A stretch of DNA of 64,000 bases from Nitrincola tibetensis (GCF_003284585.1 NZ_QKRX01000002.1:186001-250000); one strand, 5' to 3'; counted from the first letter of the stretch, positions 1-10,430 are shown. Notes: a model not told the origin generated them from the letters alone. Translations and numbers: made by a program.

Positions 1-2
1 TT

Positions 3-809
3 TTGACGCATCAGGCTTTTGAGTGGCCAGCGATCTTGAACAGCTCTCCAGAGTTAACGAATCCTGGTTGGATACTTCTCATTGTTGCACTTTTACAGGT
101 AATCAGTTACCCGCTACATGATCCTGTCATGATGGATCGCGGATTACTGGCAGATCGCCAAACCACCCGTAAAAGCTTTATTCATGCCTTTTGGATATCC
201 ACCTTGTTTATCCTGCTGTTCGGTTTATTGGGTGTTTTCGCCGGTTTACATCGCATGGGTGAAGAGGAACTTATGGGTACCTTGCAGCGATTGTTTGGCA
301 CGCCAGTCATGCTGTTAGTTGGTATGGCGCTGATTATCTCTGCGGCATCAACCATGGATTCTACGTTATCCAGTGCCTCACGCTTAGCGGTTGTCGAAAT
401 GAAAATTGGACAAGCGACGCCTGCAACTGGGCGTTGGGCAATGCTATTGTTTACGCTGGGGGGGCTGTTTTTGGTCTACGTTGGAACCAATGATCTGTTT
501 GCTGCTGTGGCTGTCAGTGGTACGGCATCCCTGTTTTTAACACCCGTCATCATCTTTAATATTTGGTTAAAACGAGACGTGGCGCGTTGGAGCTTTGCTG
601 TTAATTTTATCTTTGCGGTATTAGGCTCTGTGCTCTATTTTTTGGAAACCTCTGGCCACACCAATCTCTTAGGTGACATCACGGGTTTGAGCCACAGCTA
701 TAGCAAGCTTTTGGTGATTACCTTCTTTATTTTGATCGTGGGTCTGTTCAGTTTTGCCTTAGGACTGGAACCTAAACGTAAGGGGAGTGTAAATGAGCGC
801 AGAGCGTGA
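3..809 (+). CDS. Sodium:solute symporter (SSS family), C-terminal part
   Basis: This is the 3' portion (about 268 residues) of a polytopic inner-membrane transporter whose 5' end lies outside the window. Several long hydrophobic segments alternate with short loops. The stretches HDPVMMDRGLLADRQTTRKS and ISAASTMDSTLSSASRLAVV resemble the cytoplasmic loops of sodium/solute symporters of the proline/pantothenate type. The product probably couples sodium entry to uptake of a small organic solute; the substrate cannot be told. The gene ends in a charged tail and overlaps the start of the next gene by 17 bases, so the two are probably cotranscribed and translationally coupled. The true start is not visible, so the first base given is only the first in-frame position. 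Confidence 0.75.
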   Translation: MTHQAFEWPAILNSSPELTNPGWILLIVALLQVISYPLHDPVMMDRGLLADRQTTRKSFIHAFWISTLFILLFGLLGVFAGLHRMGEEELMGTLQRLFGTPVMLLVGMALIISAASTMDSTLSSASRLAVVEMKIGQATPATGRWAMLLFTLGGLFLVYVGTNDLFAAVAVSGTASLFLTPVIIFNIWLKRDVARWSFAVNFIFAVLGSVLYFLETSGHTNLLGDITGLSHSYSKLLVITFFILIVGLFSFALGLEPKRKGSVNERRA

Positions 810-1725
810 AGGGCGCAGCTGTCCGATTGATTACCGTTATTCTCCTAGCCTTATCGCTGCAACTGAACCTTGTCTCTCAACACAGGTTCTGTATGTCGCT
901 GGCGGTCTGTATGGCAACCCTTATGCACTCGATTGTTTGGAAGCGATGGTGTCTGATGAACCTCATGCCAAGCTGATCTTTAACGGTGATTTCCATTGGT
1001 TTGATGCCAAAACTGAACTCTTCAGTAGTATCAATAATCGAGTGGCCAAGTATTCTGCTATAGCGGGTAATGTCGAAAAAGAACTGGCTAGGACTGAGTC
1101 AGCGAATGTTGGCTGCGGCTGTGCGTACCCTGAAGCAGTTGATCAAGCACTCGTCGACCGATCGAATCGGATTCATAAACGATTACAGTCAATTCTACCA
1201 AACGATAGTCATCTTTTAGGTTGGTTAAGAAATTTGCCTAATTATGCCGTTGTTGAGGTTGTCGGACGACGCGTGGCTGTCGTGCATGGAGACGCAACAT
1301 CCCTCGCAGGATGGGGTTTTGATGCAGGCAGCATCGATCTGCCTGAACAACAAGCACTCATTCAGCGCTGGTTAGTCGAGGCTAATGTTGATGCGTTTGC
1401 GTCTTCTCATACTTGCCAAGCGGTCTGTCGTCAATTTCAGTCAGGTGTGGTGATTAATAACGGTGCAGCCGGAATGCCAAATTTTAATGATGGCTGCTAT
1501 GGCATCATTACGCGAATAGCCCAGACGGCGGGACATCGTAAACCGCTATATTCGACGACCTATCAGGGATTGGTGTATGAGGCCATACCACTCTACTACG
1601 ATCAGGATGCTTGGATAAACCTGTTTCTCTCGTTGTGGCCTGATGGCTCTGATGCCTGGATCTCCTATTGGGAAAGAATTGAACAGGGAAGTAAAAAAAC
1701 CTTAGATGATTTGATCAGCGTTTAA
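793..1725 (+). CDS. Divergent calcineurin-like metallophosphoesterase
   Basis: A 310-residue soluble protein. The ATG is preceded by AGGGGAG at good spacing and lies inside the end of the upstream transporter gene. The order of motifs follows metallophosphoesterases: a beta strand ending GGLYGN where DxHGN is expected, then FNGDFHWFD (GDxxD-like), AGNVE (GNHE-like), VVHGD, and SSHT (GHT-like). The first metal-binding Asp and His, the His of GNHE and the final His are therefore not in their canonical form. It could be a family with altered metal ligands or a non-catalytic relative. Coupling to a transporter gene suggests a shared substrate, but this is inference. The fold is fairly clear; the activity is not. 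Confidence 0.6.
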   Translation: MSAEREGRSCPIDYRYSPSLIAATEPCLSTQVLYVAGGLYGNPYALDCLEAMVSDEPHAKLIFNGDFHWFDAKTELFSSINNRVAKYSAIAGNVEKELARTESANVGCGCAYPEAVDQALVDRSNRIHKRLQSILPNDSHLLGWLRNLPNYAVVEVVGRRVAVVHGDATSLAGWGFDAGSIDLPEQQALIQRWLVEANVDAFASSHTCQAVCRQFQSGVVINNGAAGMPNFNDGCYGIITRIAQTAGHRKPLYSTTYQGLVYEAIPLYYDQDAWINLFLSLWPDGSDAWISYWERIEQGSKKTLDDLISV

Positions 1726-1798
1726 GTCATAGAGAGTGTAAGAAACACTGTGATGGATACGACTGAGTTAAAACAGAATATTACTTAAGGTGTGATCA

Positions 1799-3958
1799 AT
1801 GAATAAGAAAGTCGTATTACTGGCTGGGTTAGTCTTAGCCGTGTTAGTGGTTTGGCAGCTTGGTTGGCTAGATGCGTTAACCTTTGACAACCTCAAACAG
1901 CAGCAGGCTAACCTGATGGCGATGAGAGACGCTCAACCCCTAATGGTGAGTGTTGTTTACCTCTTGATTTACGTCGGTGTGACTGCCCTGTCCCTTCCAG
2001 GGGCTGCGATTATGACACTCGCTGGTGGTGCGATCTTCGGCTTAGGCTGGGGACTGTTATTGGTATCCTTTGCCTCGACGCTGGGCGCAACTCTGGCGAT
2101 GCTGGTGTCGCGTTTTTTTCTACGCGATTGGGTCAAACAGAGATTTAGCCATAGCATGAAAAAGCTGGATGACGGTGTTGAACGGGAAGGTGCCTTTTAT
2201 CTGTTTGCACTTCGCCTAGTGCCGGCATTTCCTTTCTTTGTGATCAATCTGGCGATGGGTTTGACACGGATGAAAATCTGGACCTTTTGGTGGGTGAGTC
2301 AGGTGGGAATGCTGGTCGGTACGGCGGTCTATGTCAATGCCGGCACTCAGCTTGCACAACTTCAGTCACCGAGTGATATTTTATCCATTCAACTCTTGGG
2401 CGCCTTCGTCCTGTTGGGTGTATTCCCGTTGCTGGCCCGCAAAGCACTGGAGATCTATAAAAGTCGCCAAGCGTTACGCCAGTGGAAAAAACCGGCGCAC
2501 TTCGATACCAATTTAGTGGTGATCGGTGCTGGCAGTGGTGGTTTGGTCTCGGCTTACATTGCCGCGGCCGTGAAAGCCAAGGTGGTACTGGTTGAAAAGC
2601 ACCAAATGGGTGGTGACTGTCTGAATACGGGCTGTGTGCCCTCAAAAGCCCTGATTCGTTCAGCGAAACTGGCGCATGAAATGCGTCACGCTGATCACTA
2701 TGGTTTGAAAAGCCAACAACCGGAGGTCGATTTTGCTGCCGTGATGGATCGTATTCATGCGGTGATCGCTGAGATCGAACCTCATGATTCGGTAGAGCGT
2801 TTTACCGGATTAGGTGTCGATGTGCGCCAGGGTAGCGCGAAACTCATCTCGCCTTGGGAAGTAGAGATTACGTTGAATACTGGCGAAATGCAGCGTGTCA
2901 CTACCCGCAGCATTATTCTGGCAACGGGAGCAGAGCCCTTTGTACCCGACCTTCCGGGGTTAGACAAAGTAGACTATCTCACGTCTGATAACCTGTGGCA
3001 GTTACGCGACCTGCCTAAACGCTTGTTAGTGCTGGGTGGCGGGCCTATCGGTTGTGAATTAACGCAAGCTTTTCAACGTTTGGGATCTCAGGTGACGCAA
3101 GTGGAACGCGGTGAACGCTTGATGGCACGTGAAGATGAAGACGCCAGTCAGTTGGTGATGCAGCATTTTCGTCAAGAAGGGGTGGATCTTCGTTTGCAGC
3201 ATCAAGCGTTACGGTTTGAAGTCACTGGCGATAAAAAATACCTGATTGCCCAGAAAGTGGCTGGAGAAGAAGTCTCTATTGAATTTGATCGTGTTGTCAT
3301 TGCCGTAGGCCGAAAACCAAGACTCAGGGGTTATGGTCTTGAAGAGTTGGGACTGTTACCTGAAGAGGCTAAAACGCTCGATACTCTCGATACTAACAAC
3401 TATTTGCAGACGATTTACCCCAATATTTTTGCCTGTGGTGACTTAATAGGTCCCTTTCAGTTTACCCATGCTGCTTCGCATCAGGCCTGGCATGCCACAG
3501 TGAATGCGTTGTTCGGTGATTTTAAAAAGTTTGCAGTGGACTATCGCTTTCTTCCATGGGCGACATTCACCGATCCTGAAGTGGCCCGAGTCGGTTTAAA
3601 TGAACAAGAGGCTAAAGAGCAGGGCATCGATTATGAAGTCACCACCTATGGTATCGATGATCTTGATCGTGCCATCGCCGATGGTCAGGCCTATGGCTTT
3701 GTGAAAGTCTTAACACAGCAAGGGAAAGATAAAATTTTAGGTGTGACGTTAGTGGGCCCTCACTCGGGTGATTTGATTGCCGAGTTTGTACTCGCCATGA
3801 AACATGGACTGGGGATGAATAAATTACTGGGTACGATTCATATTTATCCAACCATGACAGAAGCGAACAAATTTGCGGCAGGCAATTGGAAAAAAGCCCA
3901 TGCACCCGAGACGGTGTTAGGTTGGCTGCAAAAATTTCATCAGTGGCGGCTTAAGTAA
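1799..3958 (+). CDS. TVP38/TMEM64 membrane domain fused to FAD/NAD disulfide oxidoreductase
   Basis: A 719-residue fusion. Residues 1-230 hold several membrane segments of the TVP38/TMEM64 (DedA-related) type, including the LPGAAIMTLAGGAIFG region. From about residue 240 a class I pyridine nucleotide-disulfide oxidoreductase begins: the FAD dinucleotide fold GAGSGG (243 onward), a redox pair C274 and C279 in GGDCLNTGCVPSKAL, an NAD-binding GGGPIGCE and the FAD motif ACGD. In lipoamide dehydrogenase and glutathione reductase a His precedes the terminal PT; here it is Tyr (YPTMTE, about Y683), as in MerA-type enzymes. It lacks the N-terminal mercury-binding domain and the C-terminal Cys pair of MerA. 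It is probably a membrane-tethered flavin reductase of unknown substrate. AAGGTG precedes the ATG. Confidence 0.85.
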   Translation: MNKKVVLLAGLVLAVLVVWQLGWLDALTFDNLKQQQANLMAMRDAQPLMVSVVYLLIYVGVTALSLPGAAIMTLAGGAIFGLGWGLLLVSFASTLGATLAMLVSRFFLRDWVKQRFSHSMKKLDDGVEREGAFYLFALRLVPAFPFFVINLAMGLTRMKIWTFWWVSQVGMLVGTAVYVNAGTQLAQLQSPSDILSIQLLGAFVLLGVFPLLARKALEIYKSRQALRQWKKPAHFDTNLVVIGAGSGGLVSAYIAAAVKAKVVLVEKHQMGGDCLNTGCVPSKALIRSAKLAHEMRHADHYGLKSQQPEVDFAAVMDRIHAVIAEIEPHDSVERFTGLGVDVRQGSAKLISPWEVEITLNTGEMQRVTTRSIILATGAEPFVPDLPGLDKVDYLTSDNLWQLRDLPKRLLVLGGGPIGCELTQAFQRLGSQVTQVERGERLMAREDEDASQLVMQHFRQEGVDLRLQHQALRFEVTGDKKYLIAQKVAGEEVSIEFDRVVIAVGRKPRLRGYGLEELGLLPEEAKTLDTLDTNNYLQTIYPNIFACGDLIGPFQFTHAASHQAWHATVNALFGDFKKFAVDYRFLPWATFTDPEVARVGLNEQEAKEQGIDYEVTTYGIDDLDRAIADGQAYGFVKVLTQQGKDKILGVTLVGPHSGDLIAEFVLAMKHGLGMNKLLGTIHIYPTMTEANKFAAGNWKKAHAPETVLGWLQKFHQWRLK

Positions 3959-4019
3959 GAGAGGCGTTCGATAAAGTGATGGGGTGGGAAAAATAGTTTT
4001 AGTCTCGTTTGTGCTGGTG

Positions 4020-4045
4020 GAGCAACTGTCAGTCGATGGTTGCTC
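4020..4045. terminator. Hairpin between convergent genes
   Basis: GAGCAAC (4020-4026) and GTTGCTC (4039-4045) form a 7-bp stem in the short gap between the convergent flavoprotein and DUF3047 genes. No strong T-run follows on either strand, so it is only a possible bidirectional terminator. Confidence 0.35.
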
Positions 4046-4054
4046 AGCTGGCTA

Positions 4055-4750
4055 TTATTCTTCGCCTAAGTAATCTGGATCATCAGTTGGACAGCCTGAG
4101 TGATCCGCTGTGGCTGACAAGATAAGATCGGAATACCACGCCTTTGCTTCACCACCGGCGTTATCGCTGTCGCTCATCAAGGCTAAGGCGATAACCCGTG
4201 GATTCGGGTTGTCAAAGTAGCGTTGGAAATCCTGCGTTAGATGACGGCTTTCCGCCACCCACTGATTTAGCTTTGTATTGCCGGACTGGAGTGCCAGTAG
4301 ATGAGCACGTGATGTAAATGCATTAGGCCAATCTGCCCCTTTAGGTTGTTCACTGGCCCACACATAATTAAGTGCTTGAACCTGCCAAGGTAGGCGACCT
4401 GTTCGTGCAACAGCGTAAACTCGTGCGGGATAGTCATCGCCCGCTTTTGATCTTTCATCAATGCTAGAGTAAGTATTGCTAACGCGCCAGCACCAGTGCA
4501 ACCAAGGTGTTTCTGATAAATTGATCTCTCCCTCCCAGCCAAGACCTGATGCTGCATGTTGAGTGTGAGCGGCCAGTACTTTTTGGTCACCCGCTGTTAC
4601 GATTTGATAGTGTGTTTGCCCACTGAATTTCTCTGTCTTCCAGCCATCTAACCCAGATGTGGAAAAGAACGGTGGCAGCTCAGCGGCTAGGGCAGCTGAT
4701 GCAACCATATGGCTGATGAGGAAACCGATTGTAAAACAACTAAACTTCAT
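4055..4750 (-). CDS. DUF3047 family periplasmic protein
   Basis: A 231-residue protein with an N-terminal signal peptide (MKFSCFTIGFLISHMVASAA, probable cleavage after ALAA). The start at 4750 is chosen because GGAGG stands five bases upstream; a TTG four codons earlier has no such support. The pattern LHWCWRVSNT, YPARVYAV, LNYVWAS and IALALMSDSDNAGG matches DUF3047, a family of secreted beta-rich proteins of unknown function. It stands alone, convergent with the gene to its left. No catalytic residues can be named. Confidence 0.75.
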   Translation of the reverse strand: MKFSCFTIGFLISHMVASAALAAELPPFFSTSGLDGWKTEKFSGQTHYQIVTAGDQKVLAAHTQHAASGLGWEGEINLSETPWLHWCWRVSNTYSSIDERSKAGDDYPARVYAVARTGRLPWQVQALNYVWASEQPKGADWPNAFTSRAHLLALQSGNTKLNQWVAESRHLTQDFQRYFDNPNPRVIALALMSDSDNAGGEAKAWYSDLILSATADHSGCPTDDPDYLGEE

Positions 4751-4830
4751 AATAGCCTCCAAGGCTTAACCTTTCTCAGTTTAGTGTCATGAAGTAGCGA
4801 TTTCTTACGTGATTAGAAAAAAGAATCACA

Positions 4831-4870
4831 AATAAAAAACCGCACCATCTTTTGAAGAGGGGTGCGGTTC
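4831..4870 (-). terminator. Rho-independent terminator after aceA
   Basis: On the minus strand GAACCGCACC and GGTGCGGTT form a 9-bp GC-rich stem followed at once by a T-run (TTTTTTATT). It lies about 80 bases beyond the aceA stop codon. A second perfect stem, ATAACCCCTT/AAGGGGTTAT at 4913-4938, stands between the stop and this terminator and lacks a T-run; it may stabilise the 3' end of the aceA mRNA. Confidence 0.8.
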
Positions 4871-4947
4871 TTAAGCGTTTAAGGACACTAGAGTGGCACG
4901 AAACGCATTTTGATAACCCCTTTTCAACAAGGGGTTATTGAGTCAGA

Positions 4948-6543
4948 TTAGAACTGGTTCATCGTGTTGTCTTTACCAGACGCTTTCAGTGCAGCATCAC
5001 CAGAGAAGTACTCTTTGTGATCGTCACCCATGTCAGATCCAGCCATGTTTTGGTGTCTAACACAAGCGATACCTTGACGGATCTCTTTGCGCTGAACGCC
5101 TTCTACGTAGCCCAACATACCAGCGGCACCGAAGTACTCTTTCGCTAGGTTGTCAGTTGACAACGCAGCTGTGTGGTAAGTTGGCAGTGTGATCAGGTGG
5201 TGGAAGATGCCTGCTTCGCGAGCTGCGTCTGCTTGGAACGTACGGATACGGTTGTCAGCTTCGATCGCCAATTCAGATTCATCGTACTCAACGCTCATTA
5301 GGTTGGCGCGGTCGTAACTAGAAACATCTTTACCTTCAGCTGCCATCGCATCAAACACTTGCTGACGGAAGTTCAGTGTCCAGTTGAAGGATGGGCTGTT
5401 GTTGTAAACCAGCTTCGCATTTGGCACTTCTTCACGGATACGATCAACCATTTCTTTGATCTGACCAACGTGAGGCTTCTCAGTTTCGATCCAAAGTAGA
5501 TCTGCACCGTTTTGCAAAGAGGTCACACAGTCAAGAACCACACGATCAACACCTGAGCCAGGCTTGAACTGGAACAAACCAGACGCTAGACGCTTAGGCT
5601 TGAGCAGCTTGCCGTTGGCTTTAACAACCACATCACCATTGGCAATGTCTTCAGCGCTGTTGATGTAGTCACCATCTAAGAAGCTGTTGTACTTATCACC
5701 CAAGTCGCCAGGCTCGTTTGTTACTGCGATTTGCTTGGTTAAGCCAGCACCTAAGGAGTCAGTACGCGCAACGATGATACCATTGTCAATGCCAAGCTCT
5801 AAGAACGCGTAGCGAACAGCACGGATCTTAGCTAAGAAGTCAGCATGTGGAACGGTTACTTTACCGTCTTGGTGTCCGCATTGCTTCTCGTCTGATACTT
5901 GGTTCTCGATCTGAATCGCACAAGCACCTGCTTCGATCATTTTCTTAGCCAACAGGTAAGTGGCTTCTTCGTTACCGAAACCTGCATCGATGTCGGCGAT
6001 GATTGGGACAACATGCGTTTGGAAGTTGTCGATTTTGTCTTGAATCGCTTTCTCTTCAGCTGCGTTACCTGCTGCACGAGCGGCATCTAGTTGACGGAAT
6101 AAGCCACCCATTTCACGAGCATCCGCTTGACGAAGGAAAGTGTAAAGCTCTTCGATCAAAGCAGGTACTGAGGTTTTCTCGTGCATAGATTGGTCAGGTA
6201 ATGGACCAAACTCAGAACGAAGAGCAGCAATCATCCAACCAGACAGGTAGAGGTAGCGCTTGTTCGTGGTGCCGAAATGCTTTTTGATTGCGATCAGTTT
6301 TTGTTGACCGATAAAACCATGCCAGCAGCCAAGAGACTGAGTGTACGCCGAGCTATCAGCATCGTACTCAGCCATGTCGCGGCGCATGATGTCTGCAGTA
6401 TACTGAGCAATGTCTAGACCGGTTTTGAAGCGGTTTTGGGCACGCATGCGAGCTGCGTATTCTGGGTTGATACCTTCGTACGCAGGACCAAACTCTTTAG
6501 CCAAGGTAGCAATAGAATCTATATCTTTATTGATGCTAGACAT
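4948..6543 (-). CDS. aceA: Isocitrate lyase
   Basis: A 531-residue enzyme that cleaves isocitrate to succinate and glyoxylate, the first step of the glyoxylate shunt used for growth on acetate and fatty acids. The active-site loop appears as KQCGHQDGKVTVPH around residue 218, and PSFNWTLNF and LPTYHTAAL match the family. The length and the KQCGH form fit the larger isocitrate lyase subgroup of Pseudomonas and relatives rather than the 434-residue E. coli enzyme. GAAGGA precedes the ATG. It is a single-gene unit with its own promoter (6633-6661) and terminator. Malate synthase is not in the window. Confidence 0.96.
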   Translation of the reverse strand: MSSINKDIDSIATLAKEFGPAYEGINPEYAARMRAQNRFKTGLDIAQYTADIMRRDMAEYDADSSAYTQSLGCWHGFIGQQKLIAIKKHFGTTNKRYLYLSGWMIAALRSEFGPLPDQSMHEKTSVPALIEELYTFLRQADAREMGGLFRQLDAARAAGNAAEEKAIQDKIDNFQTHVVPIIADIDAGFGNEEATYLLAKKMIEAGACAIQIENQVSDEKQCGHQDGKVTVPHADFLAKIRAVRYAFLELGIDNGIIVARTDSLGAGLTKQIAVTNEPGDLGDKYNSFLDGDYINSAEDIANGDVVVKANGKLLKPKRLASGLFQFKPGSGVDRVVLDCVTSLQNGADLLWIETEKPHVGQIKEMVDRIREEVPNAKLVYNNSPSFNWTLNFRQQVFDAMAAEGKDVSSYDRANLMSVEYDESELAIEADNRIRTFQADAAREAGIFHHLITLPTYHTAALSTDNLAKEYFGAAGMLGYVEGVQRKEIRQGIACVRHQNMAGSDMGDDHKEYFSGDAALKASGKDNTMNQF

Positions 6544-7073
6544 GGATTTTCCTTCTCAAAATTATCGGTTGAGGAACATGGAATCTTTACATCTGCGCGA
6601 GAGAGTCGTTCCTCTCGGCTCCGTTGAAATCAATAATGCGTTGCTCGGCCTTGACTGTCAAAGCTAATTTTGTGCATAGCAGCATGGCTGTAGTATGACT
6701 ACACGCTTCATCCTGTCGGAAATGTAAAAATACTACAATTTTACAGGGACAGTTTTGGTGTAAAAAGTGAGTAAATTCAGGGCTCAAGTCGAGGATAGTG
6801 GAAAGGAATCGATTGAATAAAGTTTTTAAATAAACAGCAATTTACAAGAATTTTAGTTATTAAAAAATATTTTAATATTTCAAAAAGATCTTAATGAAAG
6901 CGACTACAAAATAGAGTTAAATTAAGCAAAATACATGATTTTAAAGCTTTTTATACCAAAGTTGTGATCCTTTGGTCGTAGGTCAAAGGGGTAAGGGGGA
7001 TTGTCCACTGTCGTCTTCAATGGCGACAACAGTGAACAAAAAAGATATGTATGAATAAATTTGTTAGGAATGT
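6544..7073. other. Long intergenic region upstream of aceA
   Basis: A 530-base stretch with no convincing gene. The part next to aceA carries a sigma-70-like promoter. 6800-6960 is strongly AT-rich. Near 6969-6990 a short CCTTTG/CAAAGG inverted repeat occurs, and near 7003-7034 an imperfect CACTGTCGTC/GCGACAACAGTG repeat lies just beyond the roxA stop. This is room for regulatory protein binding, but I recognise no specific operator. Confidence 0.5.
6633..6661 (-). promoter_or_regulatory. Probable sigma-70 promoter of aceA
   Basis: On the minus strand a perfect -35 TTGACA (6656-6661) is followed after 17 bases by a -10 CATTAT (6633-6638). Transcription would start near 6626, giving a leader of about 80 bases before the aceA ATG. 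It is identified by eye from consensus and spacing. Confidence 0.5.
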
Positions 7074-8255
7074 TTATTCTGATGCGTCGAGGTCATCTTG
7101 ACTGTAAAGTGAATTCGCTAAAATCAAGTCAGACAAGAGCGTTACTGATTGTGCATCTGCAGCATTTACGTCATCGCCTAATAAAGGCTCAGGATGGCAA
7201 AGACGTTTGGCTAAACGTCGGCTATCTGGCGTGTCCAGTGCGTAGTGTTTACCATCCACAAATAAATGCGTAACAGTCTCTGATTCTATGAATGAATAGC
7301 GGCTTCCTTCGTTTTGCGCTAGGACGCCACCCTCTTCTAAAAATGCACGAATGTCATCCAGAGAGAAGGGATCGGCATCTGTTTCAGCATAAAGAGGATA
7401 CTTAGGTTCAGTAATCCACTCACCGAACCATTTCGCGAGGAGGTCAGGTTGGTCTAGACATTCAAGTAGGGTTGCACGCACTTTATTGAGGGCATCATGG
7501 CTGATTTCACCCGGTTCGGTTTGCAAGGTAAGATCCGGATCGCTGTAGCGGGCATCATGACCAAGGCGTTCGCCAATATAATCCGTAAAGCTGCGTAATA
7601 TTTCGTGATGAGCAGGCGCTCTGAAACCAACGGAGCAGGTCATGCAATCATCGCCTATCGCAATTCCATTGTGGCCCACTCTCGGCGGTAAGTAGAGAAT
7701 ATCGCCAGGCTCCAATACATAGCTTTCTTGTGCTTCCCATTCAGGAAGAATCATGACGGGTGCATCTTCGCGACGTGGTGAATGCTCATCAAATAACCCG
7801 CCGACTTCCCAGCGACGTTTTCCTTTCACTTGTATCAGAAATACATCGTAATTGTCGTAATGAGGTCCGACACCGCCACCGTCTGTGGCGTAGCTGATCA
7901 TTAGATCGTCTACACGCCAGTTGGGTACAAAGGAGAAGCGACGCAGAAGGGCGTTCGCCTCAGGAGACCAATGATCAACGCCTTGCACGAGGAGTGTCCA
8001 ACCCGAGGGGGGGAGTTGTGCAAAGTCTTCGTCACTGAAGGGGCCATGGCGCATAGACCATTGATCCAATGACGGATTAAAGCTGATCAGTCGAGACTCT
8101 ACGTCCTCTTCGCATGCCAATCCCGCTAACTCGTCAGGCTCGATTGGAGGTGGCATCTCTGCTAAAGCATTGCGGATTACTAAGGGTTTCTTTTGCCAGT
8201 AATCGCGCAAAAATTCTTCTGCGCTCATGTTGCCGAGCGGGTAGTTGGGTGTCAT
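7074..8255 (-). CDS. roxA: Cupin-like 2-oxoglutarate oxygenase, ribosomal protein L16 arginine hydroxylase
   Basis: A 393-residue JmjC/cupin-fold protein of the YcfD/RoxA family, which hydroxylates an arginine of ribosomal protein L16 using Fe(II), oxygen and 2-oxoglutarate. The metal ligands are visible: H132 and D134 in GPHYDNYD and H195 in PPRVGHNG, at nearly the same spacing as in E. coli YcfD. The N-terminal WQKKPLVIRNA and YATDGGGVGPHYD motifs are typical. The C-terminus contains the expected dimerisation/winged-helix part. It is last in the run purB-trmJ-roxA and lies 21 bases beyond trmJ. Some relatives act on other ribosomal proteins, but the bacterial context favours L16. Confidence 0.85.
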   Translation of the reverse strand: MTPNYPLGNMSAEEFLRDYWQKKPLVIRNALAEMPPPIEPDELAGLACEEDVESRLISFNPSLDQWSMRHGPFSDEDFAQLPPSGWTLLVQGVDHWSPEANALLRRFSFVPNWRVDDLMISYATDGGGVGPHYDNYDVFLIQVKGKRRWEVGGLFDEHSPRREDAPVMILPEWEAQESYVLEPGDILYLPPRVGHNGIAIGDDCMTCSVGFRAPAHHEILRSFTDYIGERLGHDARYSDPDLTLQTEPGEISHDALNKVRATLLECLDQPDLLAKWFGEWITEPKYPLYAETDADPFSLDDIRAFLEEGGVLAQNEGSRYSFIESETVTHLFVDGKHYALDTPDSRRLAKRLCHPEPLLGDDVNAADAQSVTLLSDLILANSLYSQDDLDASE

Positions 8256-8276
8256 ATGAGTAGAGTCCAGACAGGG

Positions 8277-9041
8277 TTAAGAGGCTTGATCATCATTGGA
8301 GTGCGTTGAGTGCGAAGGGTGTTGGTTGCGCTCTAGGCTCTCTTCAACTGAATTCAAAATACCTCTGAGAATGCTGAGTTCAGTACGTTCAGGACGGGAG
8401 CGATTAAAATAGCGCTTTATCTTATCGAGAACGCGTCCCTCATGTTGAGGAATAATGAATTGTGTTTGTCGCAGCACCTTTTCTAGGTGTTCGTAGAACA
8501 ACACCATTTCCGATTGACGTGCATAGGGGGCATCAGCAATTGGAGTTTGCTGAGGTGTTTTGTAGGTTCTAAAAAGCTCGTAACATACGAGTTGAACTGC
8601 CTGGGCTATATTTAAAACGGGATACTCGGGATTGGCATCTATATACAGGTGGCGATTACATGCCAGCATTTCTGCATTGTTTAAGCCCATCGTTTCTCGG
8701 CCAAACAGTATTGCGATCTGCCCTGAATGTGCTTCCTGGTGGATGAGTGATGCCGCCGCTTCTAAATCGAGCAAGGGGAGATTGAAGGTGCGTTCGCGAG
8801 CGCTGGTGCCCACAATCAATTGGCAGTCAGCGATGGCTTCGTCGAGACAGCTTACAACCTGAGCTGACTCCAGCAAATCTTTCGCACCGGCTGCTCGGGA
8901 GGTGGCCTCAGGGTCTGGAAAGACCCGAGGCTGGACCAAATACAGCTGGCTTAAGCCCATGTTTTTCATCGCACGGGCAACCGCACCTATGTTACCTGGA
9001 TGAAAGGTTTCAACAAGAACGATACGGATGTTGTCCAGCAT
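8277..9041 (-). CDS. trmJ: tRNA (cytidine/uridine-2'-O-)-methyltransferase, TrmJ-type SPOUT enzyme
   Basis: A 254-residue SpoU-class methyltransferase that would methylate the 2'-OH of nucleotide 32 in certain tRNAs. NIRIVLVETFHPGNIGAVAR at the N-terminus, the FGRETMGL motif and the knot motif VLNIAQAVQLVCYEL are characteristic of TrmJ/LasT. In many gammaproteobacteria trmJ sits beside iscR; here it lies between purB and roxA, so a paralogue with a different target nucleotide is possible. It begins 6 bases after the purB stop, with AAGGA about 10 bases upstream, and is probably in one transcript with purB. Confidence 0.8.
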   Translation of the reverse strand: MLDNIRIVLVETFHPGNIGAVARAMKNMGLSQLYLVQPRVFPDPEATSRAAGAKDLLESAQVVSCLDEAIADCQLIVGTSARERTFNLPLLDLEAAASLIHQEAHSGQIAILFGRETMGLNNAEMLACNRHLYIDANPEYPVLNIAQAVQLVCYELFRTYKTPQQTPIADAPYARQSEMVLFYEHLEKVLRQTQFIIPQHEGRVLDKIKRYFNRSRPERTELSILRGILNSVEESLERNQHPSHSTHSNDDQAS

Positions 9042-9047
9042 AGCCGC

Positions 9048-10430
<1,383 letters not shown>

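Noticed and set aside
2334-2645. Minus-strand open frame inside the TVP38-flavoprotein gene.
   Set aside because: It is a shadow of the strongly conserved plus-strand gene, with no ribosome binding site and no recognisable protein.
5880-5900. The isocitrate lyase active site reads KQCGH rather than KKCGH, suggesting inactivation.
   Set aside because: The Cys-Gly-His core is intact, and KQCGH is, as I recall, the normal form in the 531-residue Pseudomonas-type enzymes.
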